Shown here piece after piece: positions 35,774-42,614 of a stretch of DNA of 64,000 bases; the stretch's first letter is position 1, and every line of letters begins with the position of its first letter. The stretch lies in NCBI GenBank assembly GCA_020637595.1, contig JACKKE010000002.1, positions 124,001 through 188,000 of the forward strand, in the 5' to 3' direction. The DNA is from Rhodobacter sp. (lineage in GTDB: Bacteria > Pseudomonadota > Alphaproteobacteria > Rhodobacterales > Rhodobacteraceae). A model generated the notes under the pieces. That model did no database searches, was not told the DNA's origin, and worked only from the letters and a program-made list of their open reading frames with translations. Position numbers and translations under genes: made by a program.

Positions 35774-35796
35774 GCTGATTCCCTTGGCGTGCAACG

Positions 35797-35822
35797 AAAA
35801 GCCGGGCCTCAGGGGGCCCGGC
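35797..35822 (-). terminator. Terminator hairpin between DUF3576 gene and leuS
   Basis: Perfect 8-bp stem GCCGGGCC / GGCCCGGC with a 6-nt loop, followed on the minus strand by TTTTCG. It lies 56 nt after the DUF3576 stop and 24 nt before the leuS ATG, so it either ends the upstream transcript or sits in the leuS leader. Confidence 0.7.
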
Positions 35823-35878
35823 GTCGTCTTACTATCGGTCTGCCGGGGGGTCCAGCCCGGCGAATCACGCCCGTGGGC

Positions 35879-36376
35879 TCAGAGGCCCAGCTCGCGGATG
35901 CGGATCTGGCGGGCGCGGGTCAGGATCGCGTTTTCCACCGCGCGGACGGTTTCCGCGCTGGCCGGGCCGTTGCGGGTCATCAGCGCGACGTTGAGCGAGC
36001 GCGCATCCAGCGCCGCGTCGGTCACCGCGATGGTCGCGCGATAGGGCCGCCCGCCGCCCGGAGGCGTGCCAAAGCCCGTGGTGATCACGCCCGAGAACGG
36101 ATCGACCGTTTCCACCGGCAGGAAGTCGAGCACTTCCAGCGAGGCGGTCCAGATATAGCGGTTCACGCTGAGCGTGGTGGACGGGTCGGTGCGGTTGCCG
36201 AACAGATCCCAGACCGAATCGGTGATCCCGGTGTCGGCCTGCCGCTGTTCCAGCGCGTATTCACGCGAGGCCTGGCGATCACCCTCGTCCCCGCCGCCGA
36301 ACAGCGAACGGCCCCCGCACCCAGTCAGTCCGAGCACAAGGCCCAGTGCCACGATCGTTGCATTCGCCGGTTTCAC
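35879..36376 (-). CDS. DUF3576-domain lipoprotein
   Basis: About 165 aa. A lipoprotein signal (ATIVALGLVLGLTGCGG, lipobox LTGC) is followed by the DUF3576 core (GITDSVWDLFGNRTDPSTTLSVNRYIWTASLEVLDFLPVETVDPFSGVI). Always found just before leuS in alphaproteobacteria; function unknown. There is no ATG; GTG 36376 has GGAAAGGG 9 nt upstream and is preferred over GTG 36397. Confidence 0.88.
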   Translation of the reverse strand: MKPANATIVALGLVLGLTGCGGRSLFGGGDEGDRQASREYALEQRQADTGITDSVWDLFGNRTDPSTTLSVNRYIWTASLEVLDFLPVETVDPFSGVITTGFGTPPGGGRPYRATIAVTDAALDARSLNVALMTRNGPASAETVRAVENAILTRARQIRIRELGL

Positions 36377-36739
36377 AGCCGTCAGCCCTTTCCGCACCGC
36401 ATCGCGGGGCCATCGACCCCGCTCTTTACTCTGTGCCTGCGCATAGAAAGGAAGTCCATGCGCGCGATGCCCCCGTGTCTATACTGATGGGCAGGGTTGG
36501 AACAAGGTCTTTGCATGCGCGCTGGCCGGACCCCGCCGGTGGCGCCGCCGAGGCCCGTGCCGGGGGCGACTGAGGCCGAAATATGGCGGCATTCCGCCGG
36601 CGTGGCAAATCTGCACCACAATTGGTCAGAGTTCCGGGGCCGCGTGGCTGTTGCTTGCATTGAGACAGCGAAGGCGAGAAACAGGCTGTGACCCAGCTTG
36701 CTGACAAGGTGGGCATGAAATCAGTAGACGAGGGAAACC
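36377..36739. other. 363-nt divergent intergenic region, DUF3576 gene / porin
   Basis: Apart from the minus-strand promoter candidate at 36478-36505 and the porin Shine-Dalgarno GAGGGAAA before 36740, I see no gene. Short frames here lack ribosome-binding sites and have chance-like composition. The porin promoter must lie between about 36600 and 36700, but I could not pick a convincing hexamer pair. Confidence 0.5.
36478..36505 (-). promoter_or_regulatory. Promoter candidate for the DUF3576 gene
   Basis: On the minus strand TTGTTC (36505-36500), 16-nt spacer, TATAGA (36483-36478), about 100 nt before the GTG start. Confidence 0.4.
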
Positions 36740-37669
36740 ATGAAGAAGATTCTTCTTGCTTCGACCGCTCTGGTGCTGTCGGCCGGCCTGGCCCACGCCC
36801 AAGCAGTGACCATCACCGGCTCGGGCCGCATGGGCATCACCGGCATGGACGCTGGTGGTGGCTGGAACTGGAGCCAAGAGCACCGTCTGGACCTGAACTT
36901 CAACGTGTCGGTTGAAGCTGATCACGGTCTGACCTTCGGTGCCTGGACCCGCGCCCGTATGGAAGGCGGCTGGCAGGGCGTCGGCCTGGTCAGCGGCAAC
37001 GCCCGTGGCGTTGGCGGCTTCTCGACCTCGCGCGTTTGGGTTGAGGCCAACGGCCTGCGCCTGACCTTCGGCAACATCGACGGCGCCATCATCCGCGCTG
37101 GTGTTGCGATGGGTTATGCTGGCGGCTGCGGCGTCGGCTACATCGGCGGCCACCTCTGCGGTGACTCGGTTGGCCTGCTGGCCGTCTCGCAAGCTCAGAA
37201 CAGCCGTGCCTTCACCGGCGCTGGCGCTCTGCAGAACCCGGCCCTCACCGGTCGTCACCGCACCAGCCTCGAGTACAACTGGGGTTCGAGCCGTGTGACC
37301 CTGTCGCATGACCGCGACCTGAACACCACCGAACTGGGTGCCCGCACCACGTTCAACGCCTTCACCGTCGCCGTCGGCCTGATCGACAACGGCACCAGCG
37401 ACTGGACCCTGTCGGGCCGCTACAACGGTGGTTCGTGGAGCGTTGGCGCGATCGTTGCTGACGTGCTGAACAACAGCAACTGGGCCCTGAACGGCACCGT
37501 TGCTCTGGGCGGTGGCAGCCTCTACGCCTACGTCGGCGAAACGTTCAACAACGACGCCTACGGCATCAGCTACGGCTACGGCCTGGGCGGCGGTGCCACC
37601 CTGACCGCTGGTTGGGAAACCGTCGGCAACGTTGACACCGCTTCGATCGGCGTCGCGTTCAACTTCTGA
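36740..37669 (+). CDS. Outer-membrane porin, Rhodobacter type
   Basis: A 309-aa beta-barrel protein. Signal peptide MKKILLASTALVLSAGLAHA, then alternating amphipathic strands and a terminal Phe (SIGVAFNF) recognised by the BAM machinery. It has the Gly/Asn-rich turns of 16-stranded general porins. Codon use differs from neighbours: many GCT, GGT, CGT and GTT codons, the sign of very high expression. It has a strong terminator at 37693-37714. Two Cys (CGVGYIGGHLC) lie in one predicted loop, unusual for a porin. Confidence 0.9.
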   Translation: MKKILLASTALVLSAGLAHAQAVTITGSGRMGITGMDAGGGWNWSQEHRLDLNFNVSVEADHGLTFGAWTRARMEGGWQGVGLVSGNARGVGGFSTSRVWVEANGLRLTFGNIDGAIIRAGVAMGYAGGCGVGYIGGHLCGDSVGLLAVSQAQNSRAFTGAGALQNPALTGRHRTSLEYNWGSSRVTLSHDRDLNTTELGARTTFNAFTVAVGLIDNGTSDWTLSGRYNGGSWSVGAIVADVLNNSNWALNGTVALGGGSLYAYVGETFNNDAYGISYGYGLGGGATLTAGWETVGNVDTASIGVAFNF

Positions 37670-37692
37670 TCGGCTCTCAGCCAATCAACGGA

Positions 37693-37720
37693 AGAGCGGG
37701 CCTTGGCCCGCTCTTTTCGT
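37693..37720 (+). terminator. Strong intrinsic terminator of the porin gene
   Basis: Perfect 10-bp stem AGAGCGGGCC / GGCCCGCTCT (37693-37714), short TT loop, followed by TTCGTTTT. Confidence 0.9.
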
Positions 37721-37832
37721 TTTGCGCGCACATCTGTGTGAGATCGGCAGGATACCGCGCAGGGCGGGCTTTGGTAGTTCATCGCCGGATCGTGGCATGC
37801 TAGGGTTCACCGATCAGGAGATCCCGACAGTC

Positions 37833-38114
37833 ATGCGTATTCTTGTCCCCGCGATTCCCCTCTGCCTTGCCGTGGCTGCCACGCCCGCCGCGGCCGAGGT
37901 CACCTATCACGTTCAGGGCCGGTTCGGCGTGACCTATACCTCGGATCAATCCGGGGGCAGCCAGGTGCGGCCGCTCTATGAGGGCAGCGTGACCACCAGC
38001 TTCTCGCATGAACTGGACACCGGGATCCGCTTTCGCTTCGATGTCGGGGTCGTGGTGTCGAATTACGACACACCCGCCCTGGTGCCCCGGCCGAGCCGCC
38101 CTGGCGGGAACTGA
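37833..38114 (+). CDS. Small secreted protein, 93 aa, beta-barrel-like fragment
   Basis: Signal peptide MRILVPAIPLCLAVAATPAAA, then EVTYHVQGRFGVTYTSDQSGG and TTSFSHELDTGIRFRFDVGVVVSNYD, which look like two or three amphipathic outer-membrane strands such as those beginning porins. It ends soon after with a Pro-rich tail. It could be a real small protein or the 5-prime remnant of a porin-like gene. A GGAG lies 12 nt upstream of the ATG. Confidence 0.55.
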   Translation: MRILVPAIPLCLAVAATPAAAEVTYHVQGRFGVTYTSDQSGGSQVRPLYEGSVTTSFSHELDTGIRFRFDVGVVVSNYDTPALVPRPSRPGGN

Positions 38115-38171
38115 CCGGCTTTTCTTTTTCGCCCCGCTGTGGCTTTCTGCGCGCAACCAAGGAGGGCGCGT

Positions 38172-38822
38172 ATGACACTGGCCACGATCACCGACCGCCT
38201 GCGGGCCGCTGAACGCAACGCCGGCCGCGCGCCGGGTTCGGTGACGCTGATCGCGGTGTCCAAGGTGCAGCCGCCCGAACGCGTCGAGGCGGTGCTGGAT
38301 CAGGGCCAGCGGGTGTTCGGCGAAAATCGCGTGCAAGAGGCGCAGGGCCGCTGGCCGGCGTTTCAGGCGCGTTTCGCAGGGATCTCGCTGCACCTGATCG
38401 GACCGCTGCAAACCAACAAGGCGCGCGCCGCGGTCGAGATGTTCGACGCGATCCACACCGTCGACCGGCTGAAACTGGCAACCACGCTGGCGCGGCTGGC
38501 GGATGAGCGGGGGCAGAGCCCGGATCTGTTCGTGCAGGTCAACACCGGCGCCGAGCCGCAAAAGGCCGGCGTTCTGCCGGATGGCGTGGACGCGCTGGTG
38601 ACCGAGGTGCGCGGGCTCGGCCTGCCGCTGGTCGGACTGATGTGCATCCCGCCCGCCGAGGCCGCCCCCGCCCCGCATTTCCGCATGCTGGCCGAGATGG
38701 CCGCGCGCAACGGGTTGACCGGCCTGTCGATGGGCATGTCGGACGATTTCGAGACCGCGGTGGCCTGCGGCGCGACCCATATCCGGGTGGGGTCAGCGAT
38801 TTTCGGGTCGCGGGTCGGCTAG
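38172..38822 (+). CDS. PLP homeostasis protein, YggS/PROSC family
   Basis: A 216-aa single-domain PLP-binding TIM-barrel protein. LIAVSKVQPPERVEAVLDQGQRVFGENRVQEA contains the PLP-binding Lys (SK) and the GENRVQE motif; HLIGPLQTNKAR and GLSMGMSDDFETAVACGATHIRVGSAIFG are also diagnostic. It controls the free pyridoxal phosphate pool rather than catalysing a reaction. ATG 38172 has GGAGGG upstream. Confidence 0.95.
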   Translation: MTLATITDRLRAAERNAGRAPGSVTLIAVSKVQPPERVEAVLDQGQRVFGENRVQEAQGRWPAFQARFAGISLHLIGPLQTNKARAAVEMFDAIHTVDRLKLATTLARLADERGQSPDLFVQVNTGAEPQKAGVLPDGVDALVTEVRGLGLPLVGLMCIPPAEAAPAPHFRMLAEMAARNGLTGLSMGMSDDFETAVACGATHIRVGSAIFGSRVG

Positions 38823-38851
38823 GGCGGTCTGCGTGGCAGATGGCCGCGGGC

Positions 38852-38872
38852 GTATTTTCGGCAAGATGAAAG
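38852..38872 (+). repeat. Dispersed intergenic element, copy 3
   Basis: Core GTATTTTCGGCAAGATGAAA, 30 nt after the YggS-family stop, same orientation as that gene, and ending 3 nt before the stop of the convergent L,D-transpeptidase gene. Confidence 0.6.
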
Positions 38873-38874
38873 GG

Positions 38875-39372
38875 TCAGCCGCGGACGCGGATCGGTGTGC
38901 CGGGCTGGACGCGCAGCGCGAGCCAATGCAGGTCTTCGGGCGCGAAGGCGAGGCAGCCGGCGGTGGGATACCCCGGGCGGCGCCACCGGTGCAGGAAGAT
39001 TGCCGAGCCCCGGCCAGGGGTTGCATCGGGCCAGTTCCAGTCGGTGGTCAGCACGAGGTCATAGAGCGGATCGGCGCGGCGCAGGCGCTCATGGCTGGCG
39101 GGGAAGGGTGCACGGACCGGCTGGTTATAGTCGGGATGATCCGGCGCGTCGCACCACAGGTCGCGCGGGCCGATCGGGCTGGCCCAACCGGGCATCGCGT
39201 GTGGGTTCATCCGGTCGGGGCGATAGAGCATGCCGGTGATCGTCCAGTCGCCGACTGGCGTCGCGCCGTCGCCCTCGCGCTTGTCATGGGTCAGGCCGGT
39301 GCGGCCGAGGGTGCAGGGCAGGCGGCGGCCATAGGCCAGAAGGCCGGTCGGGGTGAGGAGCAGGGGCCTCAC
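38875..39372 (-). CDS. L,D-transpeptidase (YkuD) family protein
   Basis: A 165-aa protein with the YkuD catalytic region FLHRWRRPGYPTAGCLAF (His, then the nucleophile Cys in the TxGC motif). KREGDGATPVGDWTI is the typical first strand region. No signal peptide is visible, so it may act on a soluble precursor or be exported by another route. YkuD enzymes crosslink or edit peptidoglycan stem peptides. Its start overlaps the ribA stop by 4 nt. Confidence 0.88.
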   Translation of the reverse strand: MRPLLLTPTGLLAYGRRLPCTLGRTGLTHDKREGDGATPVGDWTITGMLYRPDRMNPHAMPGWASPIGPRDLWCDAPDHPDYNQPVRAPFPASHERLRRADPLYDLVLTTDWNWPDATPGRGSAIFLHRWRRPGYPTAGCLAFAPEDLHWLALRVQPGTPIRVRG

Positions 39373-40448
39373 AGCAGGTGGCCGGATTTGGCGGCCTTGG
39401 TCGCCAGATAGGCGGCGTTCTCGGCGGTCTGGCCGACCTTGAGGGGGACGCGCTCGGCCACGGCGATGCCGCCGCGTTCCAGCATCGCGACCTTTTTCGG
39501 GTTGTTGGTCAAGAGCCGCACTGCGTTGAAGCCCAGCCGACGCAGCAGTTCGGCACCGAGGCGGAAGTCGCGTTCGTCATCCTCGAAACCCAGTCGGTGG
39601 TTGGCCTCGACGGTGTCAAACCCTTGATCCTGCAGGGAATAGGCGCGCATCTTGTTGGCCAGGCCGATGCCGCGCCCCTCCTGGTTCAGATAGAGCAGCA
39701 CGCCGGTCCCGGCGTCATGCATCGCCGCCAGCGCCGCGTGCAACTGCGGGCCGCAGTCGCATTTCAACGAGCCCAGCACGTCGCCGGTAAAGCAGGCCGA
39801 ATGCAACCGCGCCAGAACCGGGGCGTCGCGGTCGGGGCGGCCGACCTCGACCGCGTAGTGCTCCACGCCGCCGTCCTGCGGGCGGAACACATGCAGCCGG
39901 CCGGCGCCGGCCAGCTGCATCGGCAGCCGCGCGGCGATCACCGGGTCGAGGCGGGTTTCGGGCGTTTCGGTTTCCGTGTCCGACAGCACCGTCAATGCCT
40001 GCGCCGCGGCAAGGTCCAGCAGTCCCGGTGCGGTGACGACCACCGCGGCGGGTAGAAGCTGCGCGGATTTTACCAGCCGGATCGCGGCGCGATGCAGGAC
40101 GGCGCTGCCCTGACGTTCGGTCAGCAGCGGTCCTTTCATCGGGTGGGTCAGGTCGTCGGCGGGATCGGCCAGCGCCTCGATCCAGGCGATGCCGGCGTCG
40201 GGCGGGATCAGAACGCGGGCGACGTCGCCGTCATAGGCGCGTGCCTTGAGGGTCTGTGCGCGCCGCTCGGTTACCGCCAGAACCGGAGCGCCCAGGCTCC
40301 GCAGGGCTTCCAGCCGGTCGGGCGCCAGGGTCTCGGCGGCGGCAACGCAGGCGGCCTGGGCACCGTCGTGCAGCACCACCGGCAGCCCCATGCGCAGATC
40401 GGCGCGGGCGCGGTTGAGGCGTTCGAGGGGGCTCGGGGTCAGCGGCAT
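39369..40448 (-). CDS. ribA: GTP cyclohydrolase II with degenerate N-terminal domain
   Basis: A 359-aa protein. The C-terminal half is a full GTP cyclohydrolase II: zinc site CFTGDVLGSLKCDCG, GVLLYLNQEGRGIGLANKMRAY, NHRLGFEDDERDF, VRLLTNNPKK. It starts riboflavin synthesis from GTP. The N-terminal 150 residues keep the outline of RibB (dihydroxybutanone phosphate synthase) but lack its acidic DxEDRENEGD-type site, which reads HDGAQAACVAAAE here, so that domain is probably inactive. Confidence 0.93.
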   Translation of the reverse strand: MPLTPSPLERLNRARADLRMGLPVVLHDGAQAACVAAAETLAPDRLEALRSLGAPVLAVTERRAQTLKARAYDGDVARVLIPPDAGIAWIEALADPADDLTHPMKGPLLTERQGSAVLHRAAIRLVKSAQLLPAAVVVTAPGLLDLAAAQALTVLSDTETETPETRLDPVIAARLPMQLAGAGRLHVFRPQDGGVEHYAVEVGRPDRDAPVLARLHSACFTGDVLGSLKCDCGPQLHAALAAMHDAGTGVLLYLNQEGRGIGLANKMRAYSLQDQGFDTVEANHRLGFEDDERDFRLGAELLRRLGFNAVRLLTNNPKKVAMLERGGIAVAERVPLKVGQTAENAAYLATKAAKSGHLL

Positions 40449-40620
40449 GGGGGAACAGACTGAAACATTTCTGGCCCGGATGTAAGATATCCCCGGCGAA
40501 ATTGAAACATAGCCCTGCAGTTCGACACGTCCGCGTGAGACAGCGCGGGTTTTCTTGAACGATTGCGGTTCGAGGGCCTACCTAACCCTTAGAAACCGCC
40601 ACTTGTGCGAGGGAATGACG

Positions 40621-41307
40621 ATGTCGAAGCTGAACAAGATCCTGCTGGTCGATGACGACGACGATCTGCGCGAGGCGCTGGCCGAGCAGCTGGTTGCGAC
40701 CGACGAGTTCGACGCCTTCGAGGCGGCCGACGGGGCCTCGGCGATGGACCGGGTGCGCGAGGAGCAATACGATCTGGTAATCCTCGATGTCGGTCTGCCT
40801 GACACCGACGGGCGCGAGTTGTGCAAGCGGATGCGCAAGGCCGGGGTGAAATGCCCGATCCTGATGCTGACCGGGCATGATTCGGATGCCGACACGATCC
40901 TGGGGCTGGAATCGGGCGCAAACGATTACGTCACCAAGCCGTTCAAGTTCCCGGTCCTGCTGGCCCGGATCCGCGCGCAGCTGCGTCAGCACGAGCAGTC
41001 GGAAAACGCGGTGTTCCAGCTGGGTGACTATCAGTTCAAGCCGGCGCAGAAGATGCTGGTCGATGCCAAGGAGCGCAAGATCCGGCTGACCGAGAAAGAG
41101 ACCAACATCCTGAAATTCCTGTATCGTGCGCCTGATGGGCTGGCCCCGCGCGAGGTGCTGCTGCATGAGGTCTGGGGCTATAACGCCGGGGTGACCACGC
41201 ACACGCTGGAAACCCACATCTATCGCCTGCGCCAGAAGATCGAGCCCGATCCCTCGAACGCGCGCCTGTTGGTGACCGAACCGGGCGGGTATCGGCTGGT
41301 GCCGTAA
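40621..41307 (+). CDS. cenR: OmpR-family response regulator, CenR-like
   Basis: A 228-aa regulator. The receiver domain has DDDDD at 11-15, the phosphoacceptor Asp56 (LVILDVGLP) and the Lys of YVTKPFKFP. The winged helix is IRLTEKETNILKFLYRA, followed by EVLLHEVWGYNAGVTTHTLETHIYRLRQKIEPD. This matches CenR, an essential envelope regulator in Caulobacter and Rhodobacter. ATG 40621 is chosen because GAGGG is 7 nt upstream; ATG 40615 is too close. No histidine kinase is adjacent. Upstream are TTGAAC-17 nt-CTACCT and a CTAA-CCC-TTAG palindrome (40582-40592). Confidence 0.85.
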   Translation: MSKLNKILLVDDDDDLREALAEQLVATDEFDAFEAADGASAMDRVREEQYDLVILDVGLPDTDGRELCKRMRKAGVKCPILMLTGHDSDADTILGLESGANDYVTKPFKFPVLLARIRAQLRQHEQSENAVFQLGDYQFKPAQKMLVDAKERKIRLTEKETNILKFLYRAPDGLAPREVLLHEVWGYNAGVTTHTLETHIYRLRQKIEPDPSNARLLVTEPGGYRLVP

Positions 41308-41421
41308 GGCCGCGGTCCAGATCGGGCGCCGCATTGTTGCCCGATTCACCCGTTATCAAGGTTTCCGAGTCTATCGTTTCTTATTCCTCCCTCCCCTTGT
41401 GCGTCGGGGTTATGGCGCGCT
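41308..41421 (+). other. Gap after cenR: no gene seen, pyrimidine-rich stretch
   Basis: No coding frame with a ribosome-binding site. The stretch TTATTCCTCCCTCCCC (41381-41396) resembles an anti-Shine-Dalgarno sequence, and CCCC / GGGG around 41393-41410 could pair, so the first small-RNA candidate may begin upstream of the shared 17-mer. Confidence 0.4.
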
Positions 41422-41466
41422 TCCTCCCTGTTGGACTGGCCCGGGCTTCTCGCCCGGGCCTTTTTT
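41422..41466 (+). ncRNA. Small-RNA candidate 1, anti-SD motif plus terminator
   Basis: The 17-mer TCCTCCCTGTTGGACTG (41422-41438) is followed by a perfect 9-bp stem GGCCCGGGC / GCCCGGGCC (41438-41460) and six T. A TAT-type -10-like element (41411-41416) has the same spacing to the 17-mer as in candidate 2, but no -35 hexamer is clear. It may also serve as the cenR terminator. The RNA would be short and could pair with Shine-Dalgarno sequences. Confidence 0.5.
41438..41466 (+). terminator. Strong intrinsic terminator downstream of cenR
   Basis: Stem GGCCCGGGC / GCCCGGGCC with loop TTCTC and a run of six T (41461-41466). Confidence 0.9.
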
Positions 41467-41476
41467 CACAAGTGAA

Positions 41477-41518
41477 TTGATCTGCATCAAAGATGCATTC
41501 AGGCCGGGGGTTTATCCA
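41477..41518 (+). promoter_or_regulatory. FNR/FnrL box and -10 element of small-RNA candidate 2
   Basis: TTGATCTGCATCAA (41477-41490) matches the FNR consensus TTGAT-N4-ATCAA at all ten positions. Its centre is 41.5 nt before 41525, and TATCCA (41513-41518) is in the -10 position for a start at 41524-41525, the geometry of a class II FNR-activated promoter. The partly overlapping palindrome TGCATCAAAGATGCA spans 41483-41497. Confidence 0.65.
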
Positions 41519-41523
41519 GAAGA

Positions 41524-41577
41524 TCCTCCCTGTTGGACTGAGGCCCCGGTTGCGTTCCGCCCGGGGCCCTTTCTTTG
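41524..41577 (+). ncRNA. Small-RNA candidate 2, FNR-controlled anti-SD RNA
   Basis: Starts with the same 17-mer TCCTCCCTGTTGGACTG (41524-41540) as candidate 1, 102 nt further on, and continues into GGCCCCGG / CCGGGGCC (41542-41568) and CTTTCTTT. About 54 nt long. No ribosome-binding site or frame in it. The predicted start coincides with the repeated motif. Oxygen-dependent expression is inferred from the FNR box. Confidence 0.55.
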
Positions 41578-41634
41578 CCGGTTCCAACGCCCGCCGGGGC
41601 CGTGTAGACCCGAAGCGAAGCAAGGGGGCATCGC

Positions 41635-42423
41635 ATGGCATTCACACTGGCAACCTGGAACATCAACTCGGTGCGGCTGCGCGTGGGGCTGGTCGAGAAA
41701 CTGCTGCGCGAGGAAGCGCCGGACGTGCTGTGCCTGCAGGAATGCAAGAGCCCGGTCGAGAAGATGCCGCTCGATCAGTTCGCGGCGCTTGGCTATGGCT
41801 TTGTCGCAGCGCGCGGGCAGAAAGGGTATAACGGCGTGGCGATCCTGTCGCGGCTGCCGCTGCGCGATGCCGGGCATATCGACTGGTGCGGCAAGGGCGA
41901 TGCGCGCCATGTCGCGGCCGAGCTGGAGAACGGTGTCGTCATCCACAACTGCTATATCCCGGCGGGGGGCGATGTGCCGGACCGCACGGTCAACGACAAG
42001 TTCGGCCACAAGCTGGATTTCCTGGCCGAAATGCGCGACCGCTTCGGTGCGGACAAGCCGGGCAAGTCGATCCTGGTGGGCGACCTGAACATCGCCCCGC
42101 GTGAGGATGACGTCTGGGACCACAAGGCGCTGTTGAAGGTCGTCAGCCACACCCCGGTTGAAGTCGAGGCCTTTGGCGATGTGATGGAGGCCGGCGGCTG
42201 GGTCGACGTGACGCGCCGCGATATCCCGGAGGGGCGGCTCTATTCCTGGTGGTCCTATCGGGCCAAGGACTGGGATGCGGCCGACAAGGGGCGGCGGCTC
42301 GATCACATCTGGGCCAGCGCCGATATCGGCAATGCCGGGCACTCCAGCCGGATCCTGCGCGACGCACGCGGCTGGGAACAGCCGAGCGACCACGCCCCGG
42401 TGTTTGCGAGTTTCGACCTGTAA
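41635..42423 (+). CDS. xthA: Exodeoxyribonuclease III
   Basis: A 262-aa AP endonuclease / 3-prime exonuclease for base-excision repair. Motifs: ATWNINSVRLR, CLQECKSP (metal-binding Glu), NCYIPAGG, LVGDLNIAPRE, YSWWSYR and PSDHAPVFASF with the catalytic His. Length is typical. It follows small-RNA candidate 2, whose terminator separates it from the FNR promoter. Confidence 0.96.
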   Translation: MAFTLATWNINSVRLRVGLVEKLLREEAPDVLCLQECKSPVEKMPLDQFAALGYGFVAARGQKGYNGVAILSRLPLRDAGHIDWCGKGDARHVAAELENGVVIHNCYIPAGGDVPDRTVNDKFGHKLDFLAEMRDRFGADKPGKSILVGDLNIAPREDDVWDHKALLKVVSHTPVEVEAFGDVMEAGGWVDVTRRDIPEGRLYSWWSYRAKDWDAADKGRRLDHIWASADIGNAGHSSRILRDARGWEQPSDHAPVFASFDL

Positions 42424-42479
42424 GGCGGTCCGCGGCGCGCTCTGGTCCTGACCGGCGTGCCTGTGGCGCCCGTGCCTGC

Positions 42480-42500
42480 GTATTTCGGGCAAGATGAAAA
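42480..42500 (+). repeat. Dispersed intergenic element, copy 4
   Basis: Core GTATTTCGGGCAAGATGAAA, 57 nt after the xthA stop in the same orientation. Confidence 0.6.
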
Positions 42501-42556
42501 GCGCGCATCGGCCGAGGCCGCGCGCAGGCTGCGGCGGGTTGTCCGGAACTTGCCCC

Positions 42557-42587
42557 TTGGAAGCCGGGCGATGCGCGCGCATATAAA
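42557..42587 (+). promoter_or_regulatory. Promoter candidate for cnoX
   Basis: TTGGAA (42557-42562), 19-nt spacer, TATAAA (42582-42587), 28 nt before the start codon. The spacer is long. Confidence 0.35.
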
Positions 42588-42614
42588 GACAAAGCCAAGT
42601 GCGAGAGGGATGCC

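Noticed and set aside
37632..38114. Longer version of the 93-aa secreted protein starting inside the porin end
   Set aside because: The extension crosses the porin stop and terminator; the signal peptide starting at 37833 marks the real start.
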